A stretch of DNA of 64,000 nt from Pseudocolwellia agarivorans (GTDB taxonomy: Bacteria > Pseudomonadota > Gammaproteobacteria > Enterobacterales > Alteromonadaceae). The translations under genes were made by a program, and so were the position numbers. Location of the stretch: contig NZ_MUZU01000003.1 of NCBI RefSeq assembly GCF_002000085.1, forward strand, positions 186,001 through 250,000, written 5' to 3'. Below are positions 53,866 to 63,362 of this stretch, one piece after another. The notes under the pieces were generated by a model. It was not told the DNA's origin. It saw only the letters and a list, made by a program, of their open reading frames with translations, and searched no databases. Positions within the stretch are counted from its first letter, which is position 1. Each line of letters starts with the position of its first letter.

Positions 53866-54552
53866 ATGAAAACGGTTGTTATTACAGGAGCAAATCGCGG
53901 CATAGGCTTAGGTTTTTTAAATTATTATTTATCAAATGGTTGGCAGGTTATTGCGTTATCACGTAGTGCTATTGATCAATCAACATTAAATCGCAACATA
54001 GATGAATGCTTTCATAACCTAACAGTAAACTTACTCGATGAATCAAGCATTAATAATACGGCTAAAAGCATCAACAACTTGTGTAACGGTATTGATTTAC
54101 TAATTAATAATGCGGGCGTGGCCGAACATGAAGTATTTGGTGAATGGTCACAAGCCGCTTTAACCACTAACTTTCAAGTGAACAGTGTAGCACCAGCCTT
54201 ACTAACACAAGCGTTATCGCCTCAGCTCAACCAGCATTCAAAGGTTATTCAATTATCTTCTGGTTTAGCGTCTATCAAAAATAACTTAAGTCCACTTGAA
54301 GGTTTTGACAGCTATTGCATGAGTAAAGCCGCAGTTAATATTCTTTCAAGACGATTAGCTTTTAAACTTGCTGATAAAAAAATTATTGTTAATGCGATAA
54401 GTCCGGGTTGGGTAAAAACCGATATGGGCGGACCAGAAGCACCAGCTACCATTACTGAAGCGGTTAACACCTTAACTCAAACAATAGAAATGTTATCAAT
54501 GGAAAATAGCGGTAAGTTTCTTGATGAAAATGGTAAAAAAATTGATTGGTAG
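53866..54552 (+). CDS. Short-chain dehydrogenase/reductase
   Basis: This 228-residue classical SDR has the cofactor motif TGANRGIGLG at residues 7-16, NNAG near 86, and the catalytic YCMSK. The active-site Ser is in QLSSGLA. NAD(P)-dependent oxidation or reduction of an unknown carbonyl compound is expected. The start is ATG 53866, with AAGGGG upstream; a TTG five codons earlier overlaps that site. Confidence 0.87.
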   Translation: MKTVVITGANRGIGLGFLNYYLSNGWQVIALSRSAIDQSTLNRNIDECFHNLTVNLLDESSINNTAKSINNLCNGIDLLINNAGVAEHEVFGEWSQAALTTNFQVNSVAPALLTQALSPQLNQHSKVIQLSSGLASIKNNLSPLEGFDSYCMSKAAVNILSRRLAFKLADKKIIVNAISPGWVKTDMGGPEAPATITEAVNTLTQTIEMLSMENSGKFLDENGKKIDW

Positions 54553-54589
54553 CCATAACACTTGCATTGCATTACATTATTATTCACTT

Positions 54590-54618
54590 ACACCGCTTAA
54601 CATTATCTAAAGCGGTGT
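54590..54618 (+). terminator. Hairpin after the SDR gene
   Basis: ACACCGCTT pairs with AAGCGGTGT across 11 bases, followed by a weak T-containing tail. Confidence 0.6.
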
Positions 54619-54703
54619 TATTCTCACACTTAATAAAAGTAACAAACACAAAAATAGGCTATTAAAATTCACCGTATGTTTCCCTGATGGATCACCAACA
54701 TTT

Positions 54704-56323
54704 ATGATAAATAAACGCTCAAAAAAATCATCATTAAAAAAACAGGCACGCCACATCATAAAAGCCGCCACGTTAAGCTTTACTTTATTGATTACCGCCT
54801 GCTCCTTTGCACAGCCTAGCGCACTAAAAATAAACACACAAAATAACACGAATACAATAAGTACCGAATCTTGCGCTGCGCTGAATCAACCTGACTCAAA
54901 ACCTTTATCTGAACATTTAGCTCCTTTTTCACAAAAAATGGAAAATAGCACGGGTGTATATGTACTTGAAGAAGGCATTGAATCGCTATTGTCTCGTGGT
55001 TGGTTAACCCATAAAGCTGAAAAAACAATTGATATTCAGTATTTTATTTTTTCAGCAGACAATATTGGATTAATTGCTGCTGACTACTTAATACAAGCGG
55101 CTGACAGAGGTGTAAAAGTTCGTTTGTTAGTAGACGACTTAATGGTGGACGCGGAAGGTGATGAACTATTAAAACTCGACGCGCATAAAAATTTATCAAT
55201 AAAAATATATAACCCTTTAGCAAATATAGGCAAAAATATTCTGCAAAAAATCGCCAACCTCACCACGAGTTTTCACGGCTTTAATCAACGTATGCATAAC
55301 AAAACCTTTACCGTTGACGGAAAAATATCGATAACGGGTGGACGTAATGTGGCTGACGAATACTTTGGCTACGACCACAAATATAATTTTAGAGATCGTG
55401 ACGTATTACTACTTGGCGGATCAGTCAGCACAATTGAAAACTCTTTTGAAGAGTTTTGGAATGATCCATTAAGCGTACCTGTAACTGAGCTAGTTAAAAG
55501 TGAGTTTGACTATACTGATGAAGCTGACTCTGGTTTTGGTAATTACGATGCACTTCACCAATACGCTTGTGATCCAGAAAACTATGTTCCGTCTGTACGT
55601 AAAAAAATGAATAAAATTCCTGAAGCATTTTTACAACAAGCGGCTAACGGCAAAGTACATTGGTTACAAAATGTTGAATACGTATCAGACATACCAGGTA
55701 AAAATAACCAAAATAAGTTTTTAGGTGGTAGCGGACTTTCTACTGACAAACTTATTGAGCTAGTGCGTAATGCGAAAAAATCAGTGATCATTCAAACCCC
55801 TTATTTAGTAACAACAGAACTCAGTAGAAATTTATTTAAAACACTTACCGATAAAGGTGTAGAAATAAAAATACTCACCAATAGCTTAGCCTCTAACGAC
55901 AATTTAGAAGCTTTTAGCGGCTACCAACGTGACAGAAAAAAATTACTTAAAACAGGGGTTAAAATTTACGAATTTAGACCTGATGCAGCTATCCGACAAA
56001 AAATTATGTCGGAAGTTATGGATAAACAACTAACCACTCCGCCTATTTTTGGCTTACATTCGAAATCTATGGTGATAGACGATAACATAACCGTTATTGG
56101 TACTTTTAATTTAGACCCACGTAGCGCTAATTTAAATACCGAAAGTATTACTATCATCCCTTCAAAAGCGGTAACAAAAGACGTAAAGAAAGGTATGCTT
56201 GAAGAAATGGAACCACAAAACGCATGGCAAACTACATTAGATTGGAACCCAGATGACGAGGTTGGTTTACTAAAACGAATAAAAGTAAAGTTACGTAGAG
56301 TTGTACCTAAAAATATTCTTTAA
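54704..56323 (+). CDS. Phospholipase D-family lipoprotein (ClsC/YmdC-like)
   Basis: This 539-residue lipoprotein has a lipobox ending LLITAC near residue 33 and two HKD motifs: HNKTFTVDGKISITGGRN near 197 and HSKSMVIDDNITVIGTFN near 450. Both are complete, so it should act as a phospholipase D or cardiolipin-synthase-like transferase at the periplasmic membrane face. It is followed by an AraC gene after 73 bases, but linkage is not shown. Confidence 0.88.
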   Translation: MINKRSKKSSLKKQARHIIKAATLSFTLLITACSFAQPSALKINTQNNTNTISTESCAALNQPDSKPLSEHLAPFSQKMENSTGVYVLEEGIESLLSRGWLTHKAEKTIDIQYFIFSADNIGLIAADYLIQAADRGVKVRLLVDDLMVDAEGDELLKLDAHKNLSIKIYNPLANIGKNILQKIANLTTSFHGFNQRMHNKTFTVDGKISITGGRNVADEYFGYDHKYNFRDRDVLLLGGSVSTIENSFEEFWNDPLSVPVTELVKSEFDYTDEADSGFGNYDALHQYACDPENYVPSVRKKMNKIPEAFLQQAANGKVHWLQNVEYVSDIPGKNNQNKFLGGSGLSTDKLIELVRNAKKSVIIQTPYLVTTELSRNLFKTLTDKGVEIKILTNSLASNDNLEAFSGYQRDRKKLLKTGVKIYEFRPDAAIRQKIMSEVMDKQLTTPPIFGLHSKSMVIDDNITVIGTFNLDPRSANLNTESITIIPSKAVTKDVKKGMLEEMEPQNAWQTTLDWNPDDEVGLLKRIKVKLRRVVPKNIL

Positions 56324-56396
56324 CTAATAGGTTTATGGATGAATAACGAAAGAGAAAACAAAATATACCTAAGCAGTCATATTGATGAACCGCTAA

Positions 56397-57116
56397 ATGA
56401 ATCAAATTAGCCGTATTTCAATACGTTCTTACACCAATAATATTCAGAGCCATGCACACAGTTATCATCAACTTGTGTTGCCCTTGCACGGCTCTATTGA
56501 TATTAGCGTAGGTGAATTTTCTGGCTTAGTAAGTATGGGTGATTGCGTTATTATAAAGTCGGGTGAAACTCATCAATTTAAAGCGCACGAAAATGCTCGA
56601 TTTATTGTGGTAGATACGCACATTCTGCCTGAAAACATTACAGATTCGCCTAACGAGAAAGTATCAATTAACGCCCCGCTGCTCGCCTTTATACAATTTA
56701 TTGAAACGCAATTAAATCATCATATTAACCAAGAAATTGAAGCATTTACTTTCCAGTTTTTTTATCAGCTTTTAGCGCAACAACCGCTATCGAATAACAT
56801 AGATAAACGTCTAAACAAAGTGCTCAGTTACATTAGCCAACATCTAACAACAGAGATCACCAATACACAGCTAGCGCAACTCGCCTTTCTTAGCGTTACA
56901 CAATTTAAAAAAGTATTTAAAGACAACATAGGTGTAACCACTCAACAATACATCATTCAACAAAGAATGGACAAAGCTAAAACGCTACTGACTCATACCG
57001 ACACGCCTATCGCCATAATTGCAGAGCAAGTGGGTTATCAAAGCCCTTCTGCTTTTAGCCGAAAATTTAAAGCCTATTTTGGTAATTCGCCAAAGGCGTT
57101 TAGTCGTTGGAAGTAG
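56397..57116 (+). CDS. AraC-family regulator with cupin sensor
   Basis: This 239-residue regulator has an N-terminal cupin-like domain (HAHSYHQLVLPLHGSIDI, IIKSGETHQFKAHE) and a C-terminal AraC DNA-binding domain (TNTQLAQLAFLSVTQFKKVF and IAEQVGYQSPSAFSRKFKAY). It is followed by an EamA exporter gene after 158 bases and may control it, as is common for AraC/EamA neighbours. Confidence 0.87.
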   Translation: MNQISRISIRSYTNNIQSHAHSYHQLVLPLHGSIDISVGEFSGLVSMGDCVIIKSGETHQFKAHENARFIVVDTHILPENITDSPNEKVSINAPLLAFIQFIETQLNHHINQEIEAFTFQFFYQLLAQQPLSNNIDKRLNKVLSYISQHLTTEITNTQLAQLAFLSVTQFKKVFKDNIGVTTQQYIIQQRMDKAKTLLTHTDTPIAIIAEQVGYQSPSAFSRKFKAYFGNSPKAFSRWK

Positions 57117-57274
57117 AAAAAACTGAATATTAACCACAGAGGTTGGTAAGGTTAAAAAAGAATAATCATTAATAACCCCGTCTTCTCAAACAAAAAAAGC
57201 GTCCTTTCTGCACACTTTAATTTATAAATAGTCAGATAATAGATCTTTTATAAAACACCTTGAGTCATATTGTT

Positions 57275-58201
57275 ATGGCAACATTTTTTGGCATTTTAGC
57301 CATTGTTATGTGGAGCTGCTTAGCTTTGTTAGGCGTTAATACCGCTGATATTCCGGCGTTTCAGTTGTTGTCGATGTGTTTTTCTATTTCAGCTTTATTA
57401 ATGTTTATTAAGCGACTCATTTTAAAAGAGCGTTTATTTGCTCAACCCAGTTTAGCTATTAAGCAATGGTTAGTCGGTATTGCTGGATTATTCGGTTTTC
57501 ATTACTGTTATTTTGCTGCGCTGAAAGTAGCCCCAGCCATTGAAGTTAGCCTAATTGCTTATTTATGGCCAATGCTTTTAGCGTTATTTTTAGCAACTAA
57601 AGCGACTCGATTTAAAGCATTAATAGGTAGCTCAGTCGGTTTTATTGGTGTGAGTTTTATTATAGTGGGTGACGCTGATATTATGTATAACCCCACCTAT
57701 GTAAAAGGCTATGTATTGGCCGCTTGTTGCGCGTTGTTATGGTCGACTTATTCTTGGTTCTTTTCAACGTCTGAGAGTGGCTCTGCTAATACTGTTGATA
57801 ATATTGGTTGGCTATCGTTGGTTGTTGCTGTGCTTTCTCTTGTGGCACATTTTCAATTAGAGGCGAGTGATCCGTTAAACACATTAAATTGGCAGTTTAC
57901 GAGTAAGCAATGGCTGAGTATTATTTTATTAGGTTTAGGCCCTGTTGGCGGTGCTTTTTACTTATGGGATATTGCATTAAAACAAGGTAACAAAAAACTA
58001 TTAGCGTCTTTGAGTTTTTGTACTCCGCTAATATCTTCTGTTATTTTAGCTGTTGTAGGGCTTAACATGTGGTCTTCAAATATACTGATTTCGTTAAGCT
58101 TAATACTGTTAGGTGCGCTAATATCCAATATAAGTATTCAATCGATTACAAACTTTTCAATTAAAAATATAAGGCGAAAAAATGCAAATAAACTGGGATG
58201 A
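57275..58201 (+). CDS. EamA/DMT-family exporter, YddG-like
   Basis: This 308-residue permease has ten membrane helices in two EamA repeats. FGILAIVMWSCLALLGV and AIEVSLIAYLWPMLLALF follow the family, and the second half has LGPVGGAFYLWDIALKQGN, as in YddG aromatic amino-acid exporters. The start is ATG 57275; TTG 57260 is possible. It overlaps csaA by 20 bases. Substrate is inferred only. Confidence 0.82.
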   Translation: MATFFGILAIVMWSCLALLGVNTADIPAFQLLSMCFSISALLMFIKRLILKERLFAQPSLAIKQWLVGIAGLFGFHYCYFAALKVAPAIEVSLIAYLWPMLLALFLATKATRFKALIGSSVGFIGVSFIIVGDADIMYNPTYVKGYVLAACCALLWSTYSWFFSTSESGSANTVDNIGWLSLVVAVLSLVAHFQLEASDPLNTLNWQFTSKQWLSIILLGLGPVGGAFYLWDIALKQGNKKLLASLSFCTPLISSVILAVVGLNMWSSNILISLSLILLGALISNISIQSITNFSIKNIRRKNANKLG

Positions 58202-58517
58202 TTTTCAAAAAGTCGATTTAAGAATTGGCACTATTATCGAAGTAACCGAATTCCCCGAAGCACGTAATCCTTCATATAAAATGAAAATAGACTTTGGTGA
58301 AGAAGTCGGCATTAAAAAGTCGAGCGCGCAAATTACGGTGTTATATAACTTAGAAGACTTATTAGGTAAGCAAGTACTTGCCGTGACTAATTTCCCGCCT
58401 AAACAAATTGGGCCTTTTATGTCGGAATGTTTAGTCACCGGCTTTTACGACAGCAATGGCGCGATAGCATTAGCCATGCCTGAATTTAATGTACCTAATG
58501 GCGCTAAGCTGATCTAA
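58182..58517 (+). CDS. csaA: CsaA-like tRNA-binding protein
   Basis: This 111-residue protein is a stand-alone OB-fold EMAP/tRNA-binding domain (VDLRIGTIIEVTEFPEARNP, ITVLYNLEDLLGKQVLAVTN, FPPKQIGPFMSECLVTGF). CsaA proteins bind tRNA and have chaperone-like effects on secretion. AAGGCG precedes the ATG, which lies within the 3' end of the exporter gene. Confidence 0.88.
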   Translation: MQINWDDFQKVDLRIGTIIEVTEFPEARNPSYKMKIDFGEEVGIKKSSAQITVLYNLEDLLGKQVLAVTNFPPKQIGPFMSECLVTGFYDSNGAIALAMPEFNVPNGAKLI

Positions 58518-58542
58518 TAATGAAATGGGTATAAGCTATTTT

Positions 58543-58845
58543 TTATAATATAAAAAAGAAAATCCCCATACTTACTACAACTGTTAACAAGGTATTGCGC
58601 GTAAAGTAAGCCAACAAGCAAGCGATAATCGCGCCTACTAAATAACTGTTATGAATACTTATATATAACGCATGCTCTTTTACAAAAACCAAAGGAGCAA
58701 TAATAGCGGTAAGTACAGCCGGTGCTGCATAACTTAAAAATTGTAGTGTGCTTTTGTTTAATTTAAGTGGCAGCTTGGGCTCTAAAAACAAATAACGACT
58801 GATAAATATAATGAGGGTCATTAAGCCTAACGTTAACCAAATCAT
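58543..58845 (-). CDS. azlD: AzlD-family branched-chain amino-acid exporter subunit
   Basis: This 100-residue protein has four membrane helices (WLTLGLMTLIIFISRYLF, LSYAAPAVLTAIIAPLVF and two more) and matches the AzlD family. It works with AzlC, encoded upstream with a four-base overlap, as a two-component exporter, for branched-chain amino acids by analogy. Confidence 0.87.
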   Translation of the reverse strand: MIWLTLGLMTLIIFISRYLFLEPKLPLKLNKSTLQFLSYAAPAVLTAIIAPLVFVKEHALYISIHNSYLVGAIIACLLAYFTRNTLLTVVVSMGIFFFIL

Positions 58846-59576
58846 GATGCTTCACCTGTCATTTGAGCGTATAAGGTTCCGCATGCCATACCAATAAGGG
58901 CTGAAATTAATAAGCCAGCTTCAATATTTAACACGCTACATACTACCGAACCTACCAACGACACCAATACACAAACCAATATTGATTTAGCTTTGATCAT
59001 AGGAATAATTAATGCGATAAAAGTAGAGGCAATAGCAAAGTCGAGCCCCCACTCTTCCATATTAGGAATGGCTTGTCCGGCAATAATACCGATGAGCGTG
59101 GCTATGTTCCAAAATACATAAAAACTTAACCCACCACCTAATGCATACCAGCGATCAAATGTATGCTGTTTATTCGGTGTTTTTCGTGTTGTAACTATGG
59201 CAAAGAGTTCGTCTGTTAATAAAAATCCTAACGATAAACGCCACTTTAGCGGTAAAGGGCTAATGTCTTTTCTTAGCGCCATACTATAAAGCAAATGCCG
59301 AGAGGTTATTAACAGCGTGGTAAGCAAAATACTGGTTAAGCCAATACCTGCCTTTATCATACCTAATGCAACCAACTGAGCAGCGCCCGCAAAAACAATG
59401 GCCGACATAGCTTGCGACTCTAACGATGTTAAGCCGACTTCAATGGCATAAGATCCGGCTAATATCCCCCACGGAATAACAGCAATACACAGCGGAAGCG
59501 TGGCAATAACACCTTGCCAAAAAGATTTATGATTTGATTGAGCAACATAAGTTTCAGGTTGAGTTAACGTAGACAT
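58842..59576 (-). CDS. azlC: AzlC-family amino-acid exporter, large subunit
   Basis: This 244-residue protein has seven or eight membrane helices with the AzlC signature GILAGSYAIEVGLTSLESQA and AIVFAGAAQLVALGMI. It forms an exporter with AzlD. The two genes overlap, and a hairpin lies upstream of the pair. Confidence 0.88.
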   Translation of the reverse strand: MSTLTQPETYVAQSNHKSFWQGVIATLPLCIAVIPWGILAGSYAIEVGLTSLESQAMSAIVFAGAAQLVALGMIKAGIGLTSILLTTLLITSRHLLYSMALRKDISPLPLKWRLSLGFLLTDELFAIVTTRKTPNKQHTFDRWYALGGGLSFYVFWNIATLIGIIAGQAIPNMEEWGLDFAIASTFIALIIPMIKAKSILVCVLVSLVGSVVCSVLNIEAGLLISALIGMACGTLYAQMTGEAS

Positions 59577-59694
59577 ATCAGCTTAAATTTAAGATAGAGA
59601 AAGTAAGAAAAGGAGAGTTTACCTTAAATTTATAATAGGGTCTGTTGATCTTTCAGGTATGCTTTTGTGAAATTAATTTTTTTTATAAATGAAA

Positions 59695-59722
59695 TAAACA
59701 GAGAGCTTTAGCTCTCTGTTTA
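59695..59722. terminator. Bidirectional hairpin terminator between azlC and maoP
   Basis: A 12-base stem (ATAAACAGAGAGC with its inverse, loop TTTA) lies between maoP and azlC. On the reverse strand it would end the maoP transcript. Confidence 0.7.
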
Positions 59723-59780
59723 TATATTGTTTGATGTTTATTATTTAATGCTGTGAATCAGCTTAAATGGGTAAATTTAC

Positions 59781-60113
59781 TTACGCACTCATGCTAAAGT
59801 TTTCGTTATTTCTTGGGCTGCTTTTAGCAAAGCCGTGATGAACTTTGCTTTTTTCCACTGCCGCAAGATATTTCTTCCATAATGCCACAGGATATAAAGA
59901 GCTCGCATGAACTGATTCTAGATCACGCACAAATTGCGCTTCTTCTTCGTTTTCTGGTTGTAATAAACCATTAGCTAAGCCTTGCAGTGTATGTCCGTAC
60001 TCTTCAAGTTCTAGCGACTCACGCTTATTAAAATAACCACTTCGAGAAAAACCGCGAGCAAACGTTCGATCGCCATAAAAAAATAAAGTGCCTTTACGAA
60101 TTGTTGTATTCAT
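59781..60113 (-). CDS. maoP: MaoP (DUF413) macrodomain Ori protein
   Basis: This 110-residue protein matches MaoP/YifE, recognised from KGTLFFYGDRTFARGFSRSG and ESLELEEYGHTLQGLANG. In E. coli MaoP limits long-range contacts of the Ori chromosome region, acting through a maoS site. AGGGGA precedes ATG 60113. It sits next to an hdfR gene in divergent orientation, as in E. coli, with a small secreted-protein gene between. The gene neighbourhood supports orthology. Confidence 0.88.
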   Translation of the reverse strand: MNTTIRKGTLFFYGDRTFARGFSRSGYFNKRESLELEEYGHTLQGLANGLLQPENEEEAQFVRDLESVHASSLYPVALWKKYLAAVEKSKVHHGFAKSSPRNNENFSMSA

Positions 60114-60114
60114 A

Positions 60115-60393
60115 CTATTCCCCTTTATCTGATGAGATAAATTCAATTAAACCGTTATATGAATTAAAAGTTTGATAAGCTGCCGTTATTAAATCTACAT
60201 TAACGCAATCTAATAAGTATGTTTCCATATTAAAGTCATCTTGGTCTGAGTACTGTTTTTCTACACAAAAGTTGTAAATATTAAGCACAGTATCCAAATC
60301 AGGCGTTGACTCACTTAACTGCGATTCAAGGTCATTTGAATACCCGCTAAAACTAATCAAACTTAAAAGTAGTAAACAAGGTATAGTTTTCAT
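60115..60393 (-). CDS. Small secreted protein of unknown function
   Basis: This 92-residue protein has a signal peptide (residues 1-19, ending SGYSN) and two later Cys (FCVEK and LLDCVN). I do not recognise it. Its stop codon lies one base before maoP, so the two genes are one operon. Confidence 0.65.
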   Translation of the reverse strand: MKTIPCLLLLSLISFSGYSNDLESQLSESTPDLDTVLNIYNFCVEKQYSDQDDFNMETYLLDCVNVDLITAAYQTFNSYNGLIEFISSDKGE

Positions 60394-60523
60394 TAAAATT
60401 CCTATTACGCAGTATTTGCCACTTGAATTTATGAAATATTTACCCTTTTGAAAAACAAAAAATATTTGTCGATAAGATAAGATTTATTTACAGTGTTGTT
60501 ATAACCGATTATTAGGAATTTGG

Positions 60524-61354
60524 ATGGATATCCGAGTATTTAAAACCTTTATTGCCGTTGCAGAAAATAAACACTTTGGGCGTGCAGCAGAAATGCTTTA
60601 TATCACGCAAGCGGCAGTAAGTGCAAGAATCAAACAATTAGAAGAATTCTATGCTACACAACTACTTATAAGAGATAAAAACAATCTTAGGTTAACACCG
60701 TCTGGCGAAACTTTGCTTTCTCATGCACATTTAATGGTGAGTCAAATGGAGCAATCTAAAGTTGCGCTGTCTATCGCTAACCAACAAAAAATCAGCTTTA
60801 ACATTGCTGCAACACCTAATATTTGGGATGCTTTTTTTAGTTCAAGAATTAAAGACGCTTTGGATCTATTTGAAAACCTAATGCTTGGCACAGAAATATC
60901 TGTAAGAGAAGCCATTCAACGCAAGCTCGATGACCGGACACTGGATGTTGGTTTACTGACAGATCCTATTAAAGACGATGGTTTTACCAATGAGCTTATT
61001 GGTCATTTTGATTTGTCGTTAGTCGGCACTCGACCTGAGTTTGATGCAGAGCTAACTGATTATATTTTAATAGATTGGGGAATAACGTTTCAAAAGGAGC
61101 ATGTTTTACATCACAAAATTATTCCAAGCTTTAAATCATCAACCGCGATGATTGCATTAGAAGTTATTTTATCAAAAGGCGGATTTGCCTATTTGCCTAA
61201 CGAATTTGTAGCAGATTTAGTTAACAAGAAAAAACTTTATGTTATTGAAAGCCCTATACAAATTAAAAGACCCATTTATATGGTGTACCGAAAAAATAAC
61301 ATTAACGAAAACCTGATCAATGAATTCAGACAATTATTTACTAACAGTCAGTAA
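60524..61354 (+). CDS. hdfR: HdfR-like LysR-family regulator
   Basis: This 276-residue regulator has a LysR winged helix (FKTFIAVAENKHFGRAAEML, ITQAAVSARIKQLEEF). Its length and sequence resemble HdfR, which represses flhDC in E. coli. It is divergent from the maoP unit, as in enterobacteria. A hairpin follows its stop codon. Confidence 0.84.
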   Translation: MDIRVFKTFIAVAENKHFGRAAEMLYITQAAVSARIKQLEEFYATQLLIRDKNNLRLTPSGETLLSHAHLMVSQMEQSKVALSIANQQKISFNIAATPNIWDAFFSSRIKDALDLFENLMLGTEISVREAIQRKLDDRTLDVGLLTDPIKDDGFTNELIGHFDLSLVGTRPEFDAELTDYILIDWGITFQKEHVLHHKIIPSFKSSTAMIALEVILSKGGFAYLPNEFVADLVNKKKLYVIESPIQIKRPIYMVYRKNNINENLINEFRQLFTNSQ

Positions 61355-61365
61355 ACTCATTCATG

Positions 61366-61398
61366 AAGCTCTCAATTTATAAATAAGATTGAGAGCTT
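61366..61398. terminator. Bidirectional terminator between hdfR and Sel1 genes
   Basis: AAGCTCTCAAT pairs with ATTGAGAGCTT over 11 bases, loop of 11, between two convergent genes. Confidence 0.7.
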
Positions 61399-61419
61399 AC
61401 AAATCAATTGCCAAAAGCT

Positions 61420-62967
61420 TTAATCAATAATTTGTACGGTTCCTGTTGTCCAAGCTTCTAACAATCCTTCCCAATACGTAACATCCCAGTTTCGGCTGTC
61501 GGCTTCATCAATCGCTGTTTTCATATATTTAACCACTTGGGAAAAATTACGATTTTTTCTATTTTTATGGGATATAGCTAATAAAAAGTAATACTCAGGA
61601 TTCTCTTCTTTTATTTCGGTTTCTTCTATTTTTGCTAATAACTCAATTGCTTTGGGTACATCATGCAAGGTTTCATCAACCGCTAATAGTTTTAACTCAA
61701 TCGCTTTTAACGTTGCACCTACATGACCTTTTTCGATCGCAGACTCGTACCAAAACAAAGCTTTTTTCTCATCATTAATCACCCAAGGGCTTTTATGTAA
61801 GATACTTCCTAGAACATATTCAGCTTTACTCATACCGTATTTACTGGCTTCTGAAAGCCAATGAATAGCCTCTTTAATATCTTTTTGTTCACGGTAAAGC
61901 TTAAAGCCGTACTCAAATTGCGCCTTCGGATGGCCACTTAAAGCCAACTTTTTCAATATGTTTTCAGCTTCATCTACTTCTTGTGGTAACCAAGTAAACG
62001 CCAATAACGCCATAGCATATTGATACTTGTCTGCCGTTGTAGTGCTTTTCCTAAGCTTTTTAGCTAAGCGACGAATACGGTCATACAAGCGTTCATTTTC
62101 CGCCTTCATTTGAAAGCCGCTATAGGTAGCGGTACCTAAATAACTACGATTAAAAAACTCAACTCGCGTACCTTCAAAAGTAGGCGGTGCTAGCGTACTA
62201 CGCTCAATTAACTCAAGGCCACTACGTGGATAACCAATATTTTGCACACGCGATATATTACGTACCGAACCATCAGTTGCTACATCGTGATCTACAATTA
62301 AAAAATAAGGTCTACGGGTGAAATCAACCTCAGGACGACGAGAAAGTAACACGGCAGGATTGTCTGTTGGCTCTCGATCATATGTACTTAAACCATCATT
62401 AAGTCCAAATGCATCAGACCCTTCCTGAAAATCTAAAGGTGTTGCATCGTTAGCAGAAAAATTTTGGCTGAAACTTTCAAACATCATTTCAGGATCTTGA
62501 TAATTATTTTCAAGTTTGCCTTCTCCACCAAAAGTGATTTTTTGAGGGAGGTTTTCAGTAACAATAATGGGGAAATATTGCTGATTTGTGGTTTGTTTCC
62601 CAAAGGTTTCTCTGAACACTAAAACAAGTTCATTGAAATAAGCTTGGTCCTCATTCGGCAAGCCCTTCAACATATCTTTTACAATTTTTTCAGCATCGTT
62701 AAATTGATATTCAGCCGCTAAAGCAAACCAAATCATCGCCTGTAGCTTATCGGCTTTAGTGCCTAAGCCTTTGTAATACATAGTACCTAATTGGTAATAA
62801 GCATGAGGACTACCTACGCCAGCAGCTTTTGAGTATTCTTTTTTAGCAAGTTCGTATTGTTGTGTAGAAAAGTAATCGTCTGCTTTAAAAACGTTAATAG
62901 CTAAAGCAGGGAAGGAAAAAGCGATTGTAAAACAAACAACCGTCCATAAATTTTTATGAAAATCCAT
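61420..62967 (-). CDS. Sel1/TPR-repeat exported protein with central beta domain
   Basis: This 515-residue exported protein has a signal peptide, a first Sel1-like pair (SPHAYYQLGTMYYKGLGTKA) near residues 45-95, a central segment (about 220-285) that looks like a TonB C-terminal fold (VATDGSVRNISRVQNIGYPR), and a second Sel1/TPR block (residues 335-480; HPKAQFEYGFKLYREQKD, AEYVLGSILHKSPW). It probably scaffolds protein complexes in the periplasm. The start is unclear: ATG 62967 gives a better signal peptide than 62985. Confidence 0.75.
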   Translation of the reverse strand: MDFHKNLWTVVCFTIAFSFPALAINVFKADDYFSTQQYELAKKEYSKAAGVGSPHAYYQLGTMYYKGLGTKADKLQAMIWFALAAEYQFNDAEKIVKDMLKGLPNEDQAYFNELVLVFRETFGKQTTNQQYFPIIVTENLPQKITFGGEGKLENNYQDPEMMFESFSQNFSANDATPLDFQEGSDAFGLNDGLSTYDREPTDNPAVLLSRRPEVDFTRRPYFLIVDHDVATDGSVRNISRVQNIGYPRSGLELIERSTLAPPTFEGTRVEFFNRSYLGTATYSGFQMKAENERLYDRIRRLAKKLRKSTTTADKYQYAMALLAFTWLPQEVDEAENILKKLALSGHPKAQFEYGFKLYREQKDIKEAIHWLSEASKYGMSKAEYVLGSILHKSPWVINDEKKALFWYESAIEKGHVGATLKAIELKLLAVDETLHDVPKAIELLAKIEETEIKEENPEYYFLLAISHKNRKNRNFSQVVKYMKTAIDEADSRNWDVTYWEGLLEAWTTGTVQIID

Positions 62968-63304
62968 TTTAATTATTCTTATCATTATTTTTGTTTTATT
63001 AAATAATTATAGCCGTTAATTATCACTTAAAAAATACAATAAACTTAAAAACAAATGTAACTTAATTTTTCAACCAAAAACGTAAGCCATTGATTAAAAA
63101 CAAATATTTAAAAACTCATTAAAACTAAAAATAAATTAACCTATTTTATACAAAGAATAAATGGCCAGATTCACAAGCTCATCGTTCCAGGCTGAACCTA
63201 AGCACCTACTTCCTGTAGTTGAGGCATTTATTTTAATAATTAATTATCCTGATGATTAAATAAATAACGATGTAATTGACCATTTAGACGAGTATAAATA
63301 CAAA
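62968..63304. other. Intergenic region with a GC-richer patch
   Basis: The first 180 bases are AT-rich and probably hold the Sel1 promoter. Bases about 63163-63228 are richer in G and C and contain a small inverted repeat, CTAC and GTAG. No frame is credible; it could be a small RNA gene or a relic. Confidence 0.3.
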
Positions 63305-63338
63305 AAAGCCAGCATATACCTTAATGGCAGCTGGCTTT
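63305..63338 (-). terminator. Terminator of the RRM gene
   Basis: AAAGCCAGC pairs perfectly with GCTGGCTTT across a 16-base loop, with T residues following on the reverse strand. Confidence 0.75.
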
Positions 63339-63362
63339 AACGTTACACAATAACTTTAAAGA

